A DNA stretch of 64,000 nt from Takifugu bimaculatus (lineage: Eukaryota > Chordata > Actinopteri > Tetraodontiformes > Tetraodontidae): positions 22,200,213 to 22,264,212 of the forward strand of contig CP034975.1 of the NCBI GenBank assembly GCA_004026145.2, written 5' to 3'. A program made the position numbers and the translations under genes. Below, piece after piece: positions 35,827 through 45,806 of this stretch; within the stretch, counting starts at the first letter, position 1, and every line of letters starts with the position of its first letter. The notes beneath the pieces are model-generated. The model had not been told where the DNA came from and did not search any database. It saw only the letters and a program-made list of their open reading frames with translations.

Positions 35827-36527
35827 TTGGCCTCGTACCTGGCCCCATACTATAATTATGGTGTCGGTGGCTCTGCCACACTCCCGTTGAAGCACTGCAG
35901 GTTCTTTGCTTCACAACTGGAAAAAATTTACCGGTCGCAGGCATGCACAGCTCGTGCTTTGGGCTCCATCACTATGCTCCAGACATACCAAACTATGTCT
36001 CTGGCAGAACCCAGGGAGAATATGCCTCCAGATAGTCCACTGGTCCCTCTGCTTAACGAAGTTAGGATCGCTACGGATCATATCCTTCATGTGTCCCGCT
36101 GTGCCGTGCTCTCCATGGGGAGAGGGATGGCTTCCATGGTTGTGGCACAGAGGTACCTGTAGTTAACTCTGTCTGATGTCCCAGAGAGGGACCGGGCAAT
36201 CTATCTGGACGAATCTTTACCGGCTGGTGGCTTGTTTGGTCAGTCACTTGATGCCATCCAGACGAAGTTTGAGCAGAGGAAGAAGCACACTGAAGCTCTC
36301 AGCAGCATAATTCCCAGGTGCAATATCAAACCTAAACAGCCTGCTAACCTCCACAGATCTGCCCTACCGCATCCTCCTAAAAGATCGGCACCAGCTGCGG
36401 GTTTGGAGCCTCAGCCAACAAAGAGTTTGTCTGGTGGAAACCCACGCTACTTGGTTTGGAACACGGGCCCGCCGCGTAGCCTTCACAAAGGCTCAGCACC
36501 CAGACGAAAAAAGCCTCAGTCGTCCTG
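35827..36527 (+). pseudogene. DIRS gag-like fragment
   Basis: Two adjoining frames: 35827-36162 (ASYLAPYYNYGVGG, later HILHVSRCAVLSMGRGMASM) and, after a stop, sequence through LTLSDVPERDRAIYLDESL and GGLFGQSLDAIQTKFEQRK. The pattern of a small alpha-helical domain, then 'GLFG', then a basic Pro-rich tail matches gag-like ORFs of fish DIRS1 elements. N-terminal part missing; one in-frame stop. Confidence 0.7.
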
Positions 36528-36614
36528 ATTTAGGATTGACTCAGGAGGGGCTTATGCAGCAGGGAGACACAGCTGACCCTCATCTGTTGCCAAAAGGCTG
36601 CGCTTTCATTTTGT

Positions 36615-37496
36615 TTGGACAACGAGCCCCGAGAGGCGCTCCGTTTTCCCCATACAGTCTCCCAAGCAAAGCGTTTCAGATCACACAAATGCCCCAATAA
36701 AGGTGCCCATTGTTCACTGTTTGAATGTTCCAAATGTGCAATTAAGTTCAATAAAGGTCCAATTATTTTCCCAAAAAAATGTGAATCACGAACATCGGGG
36801 TGGACTGGTAATGCCGCTTCCCACCAGCATGCCAGGGGGCGACAGTCCCTCGTCCCACAGTACTGCAGGTCAGTCGGCTGGCTGTTTACCTCCCTCGGTG
36901 GCACGCATGCGCAGTCTCACCTTGGGTCGAGAGGACCGTTGCCACAGTCTACCGTTTACAGTTCAAAGTTTGGCCCCCTCGTTTCTACAGTGTTGTATAT
37001 ACAGTTATGGGGAAAGAGGCGGCAGGACTACATTAAGACAGCTCTCAAAACATGTGGCTACCCAGACTGGGCCTTCACCAAAACCTCAAGAAAACGAGAC
37101 CCCAGCAAAAAAGAGGAGGAAAGAAACAAACGCCACAGCATTCCGATCCCCTATCTGTCCGGGGTCTCTGAGAAGTTTAGGGGGATTCTCCAGAAACACG
37201 ACATACCGGTTCAGTTCAAACCAAGCAACACTCTCAGACAGAGGTTGGTACACCCGAAGGACAAGACACCAAGACACAAACAAAGTAATGTTGTTTATGC
37301 TGTACAGTGCCAGGAGGAATGCAAGGAACTGTACATTGGGGAAACCAAACAACCTCTCCACAGAAGAATGGCACAACACAGATGTGCCACCTCTTCAGGT
37401 CAGGACTCAGCAGTCCACTTACACCTAAAGGAGAGCAGGCACTCCTTCGAGGACAGCCAAGTACGGATGCTTGCCAGAGAAGACCTGCTGGTTTGA
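36615..37496 (+). pseudogene. Chimeric ORF: DIRS sequence fused to PLE endonuclease
   Basis: A 293-codon open frame. Its first approximately 128 codons translate DIRS sequence in a frame other than the element's own. The rest is the Penelope-like GIY-YIG domain. The open frame is continuous across the junction near 37000. It is probably a by-product of insertion, not a gene. No ATG is needed to open it (the first residue is not a true Met codon). Confidence 0.6.
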
Positions 37497-37797
37497 AAGG
37501 GGTGTCAAGGAAGCTATCCATGTCAAATTGGAAAAACCATCCTTAAACAGAGGTGGTGTTCCAACAGCAAACCAAACGTTCACACCATTCCAGGAGACCT
37601 GGTAACTCACCACCAAGTGATCCAGCAGACAAAGTGGAGACACCTCAACAAGGTGAACGACCCTGCCAATGACCCTGCCAACGACTCTCAGGTGACCACT
37701 CAGATCATTAACATGCCAACTTGCCAGCAAGTTCAGAACTGAAGAAGCCCTCTGGATAGAAGGTGAAACGTCTTCAAAGAGAAAAAACACAGTCCAG
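37000..37797 (+). mobile_element. Penelope-like element fragment (GIY-YIG end)
   Basis: The frame ending at 37496 encodes the C-terminal part of a Penelope-like protein: LRQRLVHPKDKTPRHKQSN, VVYAVQCQEECKELYIGETK and QPLHRRMAQHRCATSSGQDS, the GIY-YIG endonuclease core of these retroelements. Related sequence continues in another frame (WFERGVKEAIHVKLEKPSLN). The 3' end has the family's characteristic GAAACGTCTTC and CAGTCCAGTTG words at about 37767-37800. The reverse transcriptase is absent (5'-truncated). It interrupts the DIRS element between gag and RT. Confidence 0.8.
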
Positions 37798-38528
37798 TTG
37801 ACGGAGAAAACTACCTTGGGCAGATTCCTATGCACTTACAGATTCAAGATGCTAACACTAAGACAGCTGCTGAGCACTATAAGCCCAGGAGATTGGTTCA
37901 CAATGATCGATCTCACAGACGCTTACTTTCACATAGCAATACACACAGACCACAGGCAGTTTCTGAGGTTCACGTTTGAAGGCACGTCCTATGAATACTG
38001 GGTTCTGCCGTTCGGTCTTTTGCCTGCTCCCCGCATGTTTCAAGGCAGCATTGGCTCTTCTTCGACAAACGGGTGTTCGCATATTAGCCTATCTGGACGA
38101 TTGGGCTTTAGTTGCGAGCTCCTAGGAGTGGGCAGCTGCGCAGCTGTCACAAACACTGACGCACATCCGAGCACTGGGGTGTTCAGTAAATCTTCAGAAA
38201 ATTTCAATGATCCCCAGTCAACAGTTTTCCTTCCTCGGGTTGGTAAAATGTTCCCTCTCAGGTCAGGCACGTCTGTCAGAGCACAGGGTGGTGGCGTTTC
38301 ACCGCTGTCTCTCTCAATTTCAGTTGGGACGCAGACTACGTTTCCGAATGGTTTTACAGCTGACAGGCATGATGGCGTCAATGATCGCAGAGGTACTACT
38401 CGGGCTGTTAAAGATGCGGGCGTTTCAACACTAGATGCTATCTCACTGGCTTTGTGTACCATATCACCTCCAAATAAAACTGGTGATAACGCCATCTTGC
38501 ATGACGACTCTCCTCCTGTGGCTGTTAC
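37798..38528 (+). pseudogene. DIRS reverse transcriptase, N-terminal part
   Basis: Encodes RFKMLTLRQLLSTISPGDWF, TMIDLTDAYFHIAIHTDHRQ and VLPFGLLPAPR, matching fingers/palm motifs of DIRS1-type RT. In another frame after 38040 comes LLRQTGVRILAYLDDWALV, with the catalytic YLDD box at 38090-38101, so a frameshift near 38040 separates the motifs. A stop follows (TAG after ALVASS). Interrupted at 38528 by the L2 LINE. Confidence 0.75.
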
Positions 38529-38967
38529 AATAAATCAATCAATCAATTAATCAATCAGTCTTTATTTATATAGCGTCTTTTACAATCAAAATTGTTTCTA
38601 GGCGCTTTACATAATCCCAGGGCCTAACCCCAAACAAGCAACAGTGGCAAGGAAAACCCTTTAACAGGAAGAAACCTTGAGCAGGACCAGGCTCATTTAG
38701 GGGGACCCTCCTGCTGATGGCCGGCTGGGTAGAGAGAGAGGAGAAGGGGGGAGGACAGGTCGAGGAGAGAATAGGTAGGAGAGGAGAGGAGAGGAGCAGA
38801 GAGGAGACCATTTCCCAGTGGGGTGACAGAGGCCTGTCAGGTGATCATGTTTCTGGACGCCGGCAGCCTTGGCCTATAGCAGCATAGCTAAGATGTTAAC
38901 CTAATAATTAGACGACCTCCTAAGTATGATAATTTGTCTATCTATGACAGTAACTGGGACTACAGAA

Positions 38968-39630
38968 TTAGTGACAATAAGCTTTTTCAAAGAGGTAGGT
39001 CTTAAGCCTAATTTTAAAAGTAGAGATGGAGTCAGCCTCCTGTACCAGGACAGGGAGCTGGTTCCACAGCAGGGGGGCCTGGTAGCTAAATGGTCGGCCC
39101 CCCATTCTACCTCTAGAGACTCTGGGGACCACAAGTATTCCAGCATTCTGAGAGCGGAGCGGTCTATCGGGCTGATAAGGTGTCACTAGCTCCTCCAGGT
39201 AGGATGGAGCTAGGCCTCTGAGGACCTTGTAGGTCAGAAGAAGGGTTTTAAAAATTATTCTAAATTTAATGGGCATCCAATGAAGAGATGCCAGTACAGG
39301 AGTAATGTGATCTCTTTTGTCAATACCTGTCAGAACTCTGGCTGCGGCATTTTGGATCATCTGGAGGCTTCTTAAAGAGTTGTTTGGACACCCTGATAAT
39401 AAAGAATTACAGTAGTTCTGCCTGGAAGTAACAAATGCATGGACTAACTTTTCAGCATCATGTCGCGTCAGTAGTTTCCTGATCTTGGAGATGTTCCTCA
39501 GGTGAAAAAAGGCACTTCTAGAGACTGTTTTAAAGCAGAACCAGCATAGAAACCAGTCCGTCATCTGAAGCTCTAAGAAGATCATTTGTAACTTTAATAA
39601 GAAACCTGGGGTTGTTCTTGTTTTCTTCAA
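38968..39630 (-). pseudogene. LINE RT C-terminal region
   Basis: 220 open codons ending at the element's 3' UTR. Contains FHLRNISKIRKLLTRHDAEK, NAAARVLTGIDKRDHITPVL and GRPFSYQAPLLWNQLPV, typical of the thumb/C-terminal part of L2-clade reverse transcriptases. The catalytic YADD part is not in the element. Confidence 0.8.
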
Positions 39631-39681
39631 TTAAAGAAGAAAAATAAGCTGTTCTATTCTTACGGAGGGCCTTTTTGTAAA

Positions 39682-40298
39682 CTACGAGAGTCTTTCCAGG
39701 CTACATGATCTATAGCTATCTATTTTACAAGAATACCACTTCCTTTCTAGTCTTCGCACTTTCTGCTTGAGGGTCCTAATATGTGAATTATACCACGGGG
39801 CACACCTCCTCTGATTTACTATTTTATTTTTCAGGGGGGCAACAGAATCAAGCGTGATTCTCAGTGAGGTTGCTGCACCTTCAGCAATAGAGTCAACCTC
39901 TGCAGGGCTAAGATTATAATGATTGATCCCTGGAGAAGCACACGGTGGTCCTGGGATTGGCATTCTCAAACTTAGCTACAACATTATCTGAAAGACATCT
40001 GATATTGTAAGACTGTACTGAGCATAAAAGAATCCTTAATCATAAATGTAAAAGTTATCAAAGAATGATCTGACAGGAGTGGGTTCTGAGGGAACACTGA
40101 CACATGTTCTACCTCAAAACCGTAAGTCAGAACTAGATCTAGGGTGTGGTTGAAGTTATAAGTTGGTTGGTTTATCTGTTGAAGGAAACCAATTGAATCA
40201 AGTAATGAAATGAAGCCATTTCTAAAGCTGTCATTTACAATGTCTACATGGATGTTAAAGTCTCCAATAATAATGACTTTACCTGTTCTAAGGACCAA
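39682..40298 (-). pseudogene. LINE endonuclease C-terminal part and linker
   Basis: Minus-strand frames 40298-39984 and 39969-39682. The first holds VIIIGDFNIHVD, HTLDLVLTYG and SDHSLITF, motifs of apurinic-type LINE endonucleases (catalytic D.N and terminal SDH). The second holds LKNKIVNQRRCAPWYNSHI, the linker before RT. A break separates them. Confidence 0.75.
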
Positions 40299-40849
40299 GT
40301 CAGATAAGAAATCAGAGAACTCAGATAGGAATTCTGAATGTGGTCCAGCAGGGGGCTACAAACAAAAGTGTCTTTTCTGCCTTCCGGTTCAGATGGGTGA
40401 TGCCAAGAGTCAGGCTTTCAAATGAACTGGAACCAAGTTTTGGTCTAGGATGAATTAATATGTTGGAGTGATAGATTGCTGCCACTCCCCCTCCTCGACC
40501 AGTAACACGAGGAATCTGATGATTAAGATAGGTAAGAGGAGTAGATTCATTTAAGCTAACATACTCCTCCTCCTGTGATGATCCACTATCAGGTCAGATT
40601 TGCACAAAAGACATCTAATATTTCATAGTCCACATTTAATTGGGATGTTAGTTTCTCCAATTTGTGCTTTGGTATCAATTTTAATGAGATTATGGGGATT
40701 GCTCTGTGCTTGGTGAAGCTTTGACCGTGGAACAGACACTACCTCTATAGTGTTAAATATATTATTGTTGGTGGATGAGGGTTCTATGGAAGCAGCAGAG
40801 AGAGGTGTGTAAGACTACAACTCTGCATCCTGGTCCGGACCCTGGTTTG

Positions 40850-41308
40850 TCAGGTCACATTGGGTCTAGTCAAATTGGCCAAGTCACTAGAAATGAGAGA
40901 GGCACCATCCCTGGTGAGATGGACACCGTCTTTCCTAATCAGACCAGGTTTTCCCCAAAAACTGCTCCAATTGTCTATAGACACCTGGTTTTTGGGGCAC
41001 CACCGTGACAACCAGCAACGAAGCGACGACATGCGACCAAACATTTCATTGCTGGCCAGATTGGGGAGGGGACCAGAGAATGCTACGGAGTCTGACATCG
41101 TTTTAGCGTAATTGCACACCAACTCTATGTTAATTTTGGTGACCTCCGACTGACGAAGCCGGGTGTCGTTTGCTCCAAAGTGAATAATAACTTTACTGAA
41201 TTTACGTTTACTTCTCGCCAGCAGCTTTAGATTGGCTTCTGTGTTGCCCGCTCTGGCCCCTGGAATGCACTTAACTATGGTCGCTGGAGTCGGCTTCATG
41301 TAGCGCAA
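40850..41308 (-). pseudogene. LINE ORF1 esterase-like domain
   Basis: 152 codons. Contains CIPGARAGNTEANLKLL, KVIIHFGANDTRLRQSE and the late block KDGVHLTRDGASLI. This is the SGNH-hydrolase pattern (GAND block and late D..H block) found in ORF1 of L2/CR1 LINEs. Start missing or displaced; judged a relic because the rest of the element is deleted. Confidence 0.7.
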
Positions 41309-41374
41309 AACAGGGTCGCCAATTACCAGAGTCGATTTCTCAGCGGGTGTGTCGCCGAGTGGGGGAAAAAAAAT

Positions 41375-42376
41375 GCCTAGGATCTCCTATAGGGAGGATG
41401 TCTTTTCGCAGTGGTGTCCACTTTTGCACAGTGCCCTCCACCGTATCAGGGACGCATCTGTGGACACCACTTTACGTCCCTGACAGGGTGGGGGGCACTG
41501 TGCGACGGAGCAGTAGTGAGAGAGTTGTGGACTACGCTGAAATGCAGGCTCCACATCAACTATTTGGAACTGTTGGCAACCTTTTTGGCTCTGAAACATT
41601 TCCATCCTGTTCTTACAAGCTGTCATGTTCTGATCAGGACAGACAATACGACAGTGGTTTCTTACACAAACAGACAGGGAGGGACTCGTTCTCTTCCCCT
41701 CTTGAACCTGTCTCACTCTCTGTTGCAATGCGCAGTTCCTGTCTCTCAGAGCTATGCATGTTCTGGGTCACTTGAACCTGGGACTGGACCTTCTCTCCAG
41801 AGGCAGTTCTCTAGTGAGAGAATGGAGGCTCCACCCGTCTGTGGTGGCACAGATATTTAGCCGTTTTAGCAGGGCAGAGGTAGATCTGTTTGCCTCCAGG
41901 ACAAACACCCACTGCCCCCTTGTTCTTTTCCATGACAGACTGCAGCGCACCCTTGGGAATGGACGCATTAGCGCAACTATGGCTCCTCACTCTGCAGTAC
42001 GCAAGTGGAAATGATTTTGCTGGTGCTGGAGAGAGTATGCCAGCAGGGGCTGTCCCTGATCCTGGTGGCCCCTTGCTGGCTGGCAAAATCATGGTATGTG
42101 GAGATAATCAGTTTACTGGCCAACCAGACCCTGGCAACTTCTTCTCCGCAGGGATCTCCTTTCCCAGGCAGTGGGGGAGATTCTTCATTCACGACTGGAA
42201 CTGTGGCAGCTGCATGCCTACCTGTTGAAAGGTCCAACTTGTTAGCTACTGGTTTACCACCTATTGTGGTGGCGACGATTGAGAGTGAAAGGGCATCATC
42301 TACTAGAGGCCTTTATGCCTACAAATGGCAGGCATTTGAGAAGTGGTGCCAGGACCAAAATATTCTCTCGTTTTAG
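41375..42376 (+). pseudogene. DIRS RNase H and downstream region
   Basis: The frame 41411-41860 carries LHINYLELLATFLALKHFHP and VLIRTDNTTVVSYTNRQGGT, RNase H motifs of DIRS1 elements. A shift then brings HVLGHLNLGLDLLSRGSSLV and AEVDLFASRTNTHCPL in the neighbouring frame. Further sequence to 42376 (GLYAYKWQAFEKWCQDQN) begins the recombinase N-terminal domain. Several frame changes. Confidence 0.7.
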
Positions 42377-42929
42377 TGTTCCATTGTGAATATGTTAACA
42401 TTCCTTCAGGAACTATTGGATAAGGGTCTTTCCTTTTCTACAATTAAGGTCTATTTGGCAGCAATTTCTACCTGTCATGTCGGGTTTAATGGGATCACGC
42501 CAGGTGCTCACCTTCTGACCATGCGATTCTTAAAGGGAGTCCGCAGGTTAAGACCTGTAATTAAGCCCAGCATTCCCTCATGGGATTTGCCGTTGGTGCT
42601 AGAGGCTATTTGTGATTCCCCTTTTGAGCCTGTTGAGTCTTTTGATATGAAGTTTCTTTCTCTTAAGACTGCATTTCTTCTTGCTGTGACTTTGGCAAAG
42701 CGAGTGGGAAAACTTCATGCTTTGTCTGTTCATCCCTCATGTACCCAGTTCACTCAGGATGGTTCTAAAGTTACACTGTGTCCCAGTGCAGCTTATCTAC
42801 CTAAAGTTATCTTGTCTATTAATTCTATGGCGTTTGAAATTTTGAGTTTCTCTCCTCCTCCATTTGCTTCTGAGGAGCAGAGGAGGTTGCACTCCTTATG
42901 CCCTGTGTGTGCATTACGCACATACAGTA

Positions 42930-43154
42930 CAGTGGTGGTCAAAAGTTTACATACACTTGTAAAGAACATAATGTCATGGCTGTCTTGAGTTTCCAGTTAT
43001 TTCTACAACTCTGATTTTTCTCTGATATAGTGATTGGAACAGATCCTTCTTTGTCACAAAAAACATTCATGAAGTTTGGTTCTTTTATGATTTTATTATG
43101 GGTAAACTGAAAGTGTGACCAAATCTGCTGGGTCAAAAATATACATATAGCAAC
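42930..43154 (+). repeat. Left inverted repeat of the Tc1 element
   Basis: About 225 bases, complementary to the right repeat with scattered mismatches. The outer direct repeat is at 42930-42965 and the inner at 43131-43150. Confidence 0.9.
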
Positions 43155-43315
43155 ATGAATGAGCAATTTTGGAGACTTAGAAAGTTGTGTCAATGACATG
43201 AGCTTCATAGCATGGCCTCTTAACTTCTTGTGAGTGATCATGAGTGACTACAGCTGGTGACTTCTCTGAGGCCATTTAAAAAGGGCTCATTGGATAAAAA
43301 CACCCACAAACGCTA

Positions 43316-44338
43316 ATGGGAAAGTCAAAGGAGCTCAGCACAGATCTGAAAAAGAGAATCATTGACTTGAACAAGTCAGGAAAGTCACTTGGAGCCATTT
43401 CAAAGCAGCTGCAGGTTCCAAGAGCAACAGTGCAAACAATTGTTTGTAAGTATAAAGTGCATGGCGCTGTTTTGTTACTGCCACGATCAGGAAGAAAATG
43501 CAAGCTGTCACCTGCTGCTGAGAGAAAACTGGTCAGGAGGGTGAAGAGTCAACCCAGGAGCACCAAAAAGCACATCTGCCAAGAATTAGAAGCTGCTGGA
43601 ACACAGGTGTCAGTGTCCACAGTCAAGTGTGTTTTGCATCGCCAAGGACTGAGAGGCTGCCGTGCAAGAAGGAAGCCCTTGCTCCAAAAGTGGCACCTTA
43701 AGGCTCGACTAAAGTTTGCTGCTGATCACATGGACAAAGATAAGACCTTCTGGAGGAAAGTTCTGTGGTCAGATGAAACAAAAATTGAGCTGTTTGGCCA
43801 CAATGCCCAGCAATATGTTTGGAGGAGAAAAGGTGAGGCCTTTAACCCCAAGAACACCATGCCTACCATCAAGCAGGGTGGTGGTAGTATTATGCTGTGG
43901 GCCTGTTTTGCTGCCAATGGAACTGGTGCTTTACAGAGAGTCAATGGGACAATGAAGAAGGAGGATTACCTTCAAATTATTCAAGAAAACCTAAAGTCAT
44001 CAGCCCGAAGGTTGGGTCTTGGGCGCAGTTGGGTGTTCCAACAGGACAATGACCCCAAACACACATCAAAAGTGGTAATGGAATGGCTAAATCAGGCTGG
44101 AATTAAGGTTTTAGAATGGCCTTCCCAAAGTCCTGACTTAAACCCCATTGAGAACATGTGGACAATGCTGAAGAAACAAGTCCATGTCAGAAAGCCAACA
44201 AATTTAACTGAACTGCACCAATTCTGTCAAGAGGAGTGGTTAAAGATTCAACCAGAAACTTGCCAGAAGCTTGTGGATGGCTACCAAAAGCGCCTAATTG
44301 AAGTAGAAATGGCCAAGGGACATGTAACCAAATATTAG
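43316..44338 (+). CDS. Tc1 transposase, full length
   Basis: 340 codons, ATG to TAG, exactly the length usual for Sleeping Beauty-type Tc1 transposases. It cuts and pastes its own element at TA sites in the nucleus. Residues 1-110 hold paired-like helix-turn-helix DNA binding (MGKSKELSTDLKKRI, AISKQLQVPRATVQTIV). A basic segment CRARRKPLL (115-123) could act in nuclear entry. The DD(34)E triad is complete: Asp153 (WSDETK), Asp244 (FQQDNDPKH) and Glu279 (SPDLNPIEN), with the Gly-rich box KQGGGSIMLW near 187-195. It ends GHVTKY. No stop, frameshift or missing key residue is visible. Whether it is expressed is unknown. Confidence 0.95.
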   Translation: MGKSKELSTDLKKRIIDLNKSGKSLGAISKQLQVPRATVQTIVCKYKVHGAVLLLPRSGRKCKLSPAAERKLVRRVKSQPRSTKKHICQELEAAGTQVSVSTVKCVLHRQGLRGCRARRKPLLQKWHLKARLKFAADHMDKDKTFWRKVLWSDETKIELFGHNAQQYVWRRKGEAFNPKNTMPTIKQGGGSIMLWACFAANGTGALQRVNGTMKKEDYLQIIQENLKSSARRLGLGRSWVFQQDNDPKHTSKVVMEWLNQAGIKVLEWPSQSPDLNPIENMWTMLKKQVHVRKPTNLTELHQFCQEEWLKIQPETCQKLVDGYQKRLIEVEMAKGHVTKY

Positions 44339-44339
44339 C

Positions 44340-44564
44340 ATTGCTGTATGTATATTTTTGACCCAGCTAATTTGGCCACATTTTCAGTTTACCCATAATA
44401 AAGTCATAAAAGAATCAAACTTCATGATTGTTTTTTGTGACAAAGAAGTATCTGTTCCAATCATTCTATCAGAGGAAAATCAGATTTGTAGAAATAACTG
44501 GAAACTCAAGACAGCCATGACATTATGTTCTTTACAAGTGTATGTAAACTTTTGACCACCACTG
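44340..44564 (-). repeat. Right inverted repeat of the Tc1 element
   Basis: Reverse complement of the left repeat: ends TTTGACCACCACTG before TA. The outermost 79 bases match without a visible change. Confidence 0.9.
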
Positions 44565-44984
44565 TATATGGACCGCACCCAAGGTGAGCGTTTATGTGAC
44601 CAATTGTTTGTTTGTTATGCTAATCCGGCTAAGGGCAAAGCACTGTCTAAACAGAGGCTTTCCAGCTGGATTGTGGACGCTGTCTCCCTGGGGTACAACA
44701 GCTCTCACACCTGCCTCCAGGTATGAGAGCTCATTCAACCAGTTGTTTAAAGTTTGTTTGATAAAAGGAGTATCTTTGAGTGACATCTGCTCTGTGGCCA
44801 GTTGGTCATCACTCCACGCTTTTGTATGGTTTTATCGTTTGGACGTGGCAACCCCTTCGGTGGTTCACTCTGTCCTTTCTGCTAGGTCAACAATACACTA
44901 GCGTGTTGAGGTTTTAACTCTTGTTTGGTAGCCGCTCTGTGGGGCGTGTATACATGTCCCATACAAATGTGTTGTACCGAATGA

Positions 44985-45295
44985 ATCGACTGAAAAGGAA
45001 CAAAATGTTATGGCTATAACTTCTGTTCCCTGAAGGAAAGGAACGAGGTACAACACTAGGTTGTGCAGCCGGGCTCGGTGAAGAGTGGCTATCGAACTGA
45101 GAAATGACCGTGGCGATGAGAATTTATATGTGAGGGCGGACCCCACATAAGTCACCATGGGTCATTTGCCTTAAAAGGCATGAATAGAGGTTGCTTCAGC
45201 AGACCACGCGAGGGCGTGATATCCCATACAAATGTGTTGTACCTCGTTCCTCTCCTTCAGGAAACAGAAGTTATAGCTATAACGTTTTGTTCTAT
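44985..45295. repeat. DIRS terminal inverted structure
   Basis: ATGTTATGGCTATAACTTCT (45006) with the following GTTCCCTGAAGG block is repeated in inverted form at about 45236-45289, giving arms of about 55 bases separated by about 170 bases. A direct repeat, CCCATACAAATGTGTTGTAC, occurs at about 44959 and 45225. Such inverted plus internal repeats are typical of DIRS element ends. The matching left end is not found. Confidence 0.7.
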
Positions 45296-45575
45296 GTGTA
45301 GCCAGGACTGAAAAAAAAGACTATTTAAAAGGTGTTTTCTATTCAAACACACAGAACTGACAGTTCAGTCATTTCTTAGTGTTCTCAAAAGATGCCCTAA
45401 TTAGCATTCTCTGCTCTTTGCTTTGTCATCACAGGTCTCTCTTTCTTCCTTATAATCCATTGTTGTTACTTTTCCCTTTTCTTCCAGCACACAATAGAGA
45501 TATGTGCTTGTCCAAACTCAACTAATGCACAACTCTTTTATTTTGCTGCCCGATACTTGCTTTTGACTACTACAG

Positions 45576-45806
45576 AGCAACCTAACAGAGTTGAAGTCGT
45601 TTGGCTCACCGGTGGCTGCTGTGACCAATGTCACAGCGGCGGTCATGGTTTTGATGGCCCCCAGGGGCAGAATCCCAAAGGATCGGAGCTGGAAGGCCGC
45701 AAAGGTGATGATGGCCAAAGTTGACGCATTCCTGGACGCTCTGATAAATTTCGACAAAGAGAACATCCCTGAGACTTGCCTCAAAGCCATTCAGCCATAC
45801 TTACAA
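45576..45806 (+). CDS. dnah9: Dynein exon 25: microtubule-binding domain
   Basis: 77 codons, phase 0 at both ends, after ACTACAG. Encodes SNLTELKSFGSPVAAVTNV, then MVLMAPRGRIPKDRSWKAAK and IPETCLKAIQPYLQ, ending before GTGAGC. This is the stalk-tip domain that contacts tubulin. It lies downstream of the nested-transposon intron. Confidence 0.95.

Larger units (their letters stand above)
38529..41371 (-). mobile_element. L2-type LINE, internally deleted
   Basis: Non-LTR retrotransposon on the minus strand, inserted inside the DIRS RT/RNase H region. Its 3' tail is the ATTGATTG repeat complementing 38529-38560. Reading 5' to 3' on the minus strand: an esterase-like ORF1 part (41308-40850), the end of the endonuclease (40298-39984), a linker (39969-39682), then the C-terminal RT region (39630-38968). 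The RT core between is missing. 5' end near 41371 is uncertain. Confidence 0.8.
42930..44564 (+). mobile_element. Complete Tc1 element (IR/DR type), apparently intact
   Basis: 1,635 bases between TA duplications (42928-42929 and 44565-44566). Inverted repeats of about 225 bases are nearly identical over their outer 79 bases and begin CAGTGGTGGTCAAAAGTTTA. Each has an outer and an inner direct repeat (inner left GGTCAAAAATATACATATAG at 43131; inner right at about 44347-44364), the IR/DR plan of Sleeping Beauty-like elements. It encloses one uninterrupted transposase. It inserted into the already present DIRS recombinase sequence, so it is younger than the DIRS element. Confidence 0.93.
42386..44901 (+). 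pseudogene. DIRS tyrosine recombinase, split by Tc1
   Basis: The first part (42386-42929) encodes LDKGLSFSTIKVYLAAIST and LAVTLAKRVGKLHALSV, which carries the first catalytic Arg. The Tc1 element interrupts after CPVCALRTY. The second part resumes at 44567 (MDRTQGERLCDQLFVCYAN) and, after a frameshift, gives SLSDICSVASWSSLHAFVWF with the catalytic Tyr in FYRLDV. The HxxR motif reads HSTS at about 44729-44740, so the second Arg is lost. Not functional. Confidence 0.75.
35820..45295 (+). mobile_element. DIRS1-like retrotransposon with three nested insertions
   Basis: A tyrosine-recombinase retrotransposon on the + strand, 5'-truncated. Segments in order: gag-like (35827-36527), RT start (37798-38528), RNase H and following region (about 41375-42376), recombinase (42240-42929 and 44567-44900), then terminal repeat structure (44985-45295). 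It is split by a Penelope-like fragment (about 37000-37797), an antisense L2 LINE (38529-41371) and a Tc1 element (42930-44564). Stops and frameshifts are scattered through it. It occupies intron 24 of the dynein gene. Confidence 0.82.
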
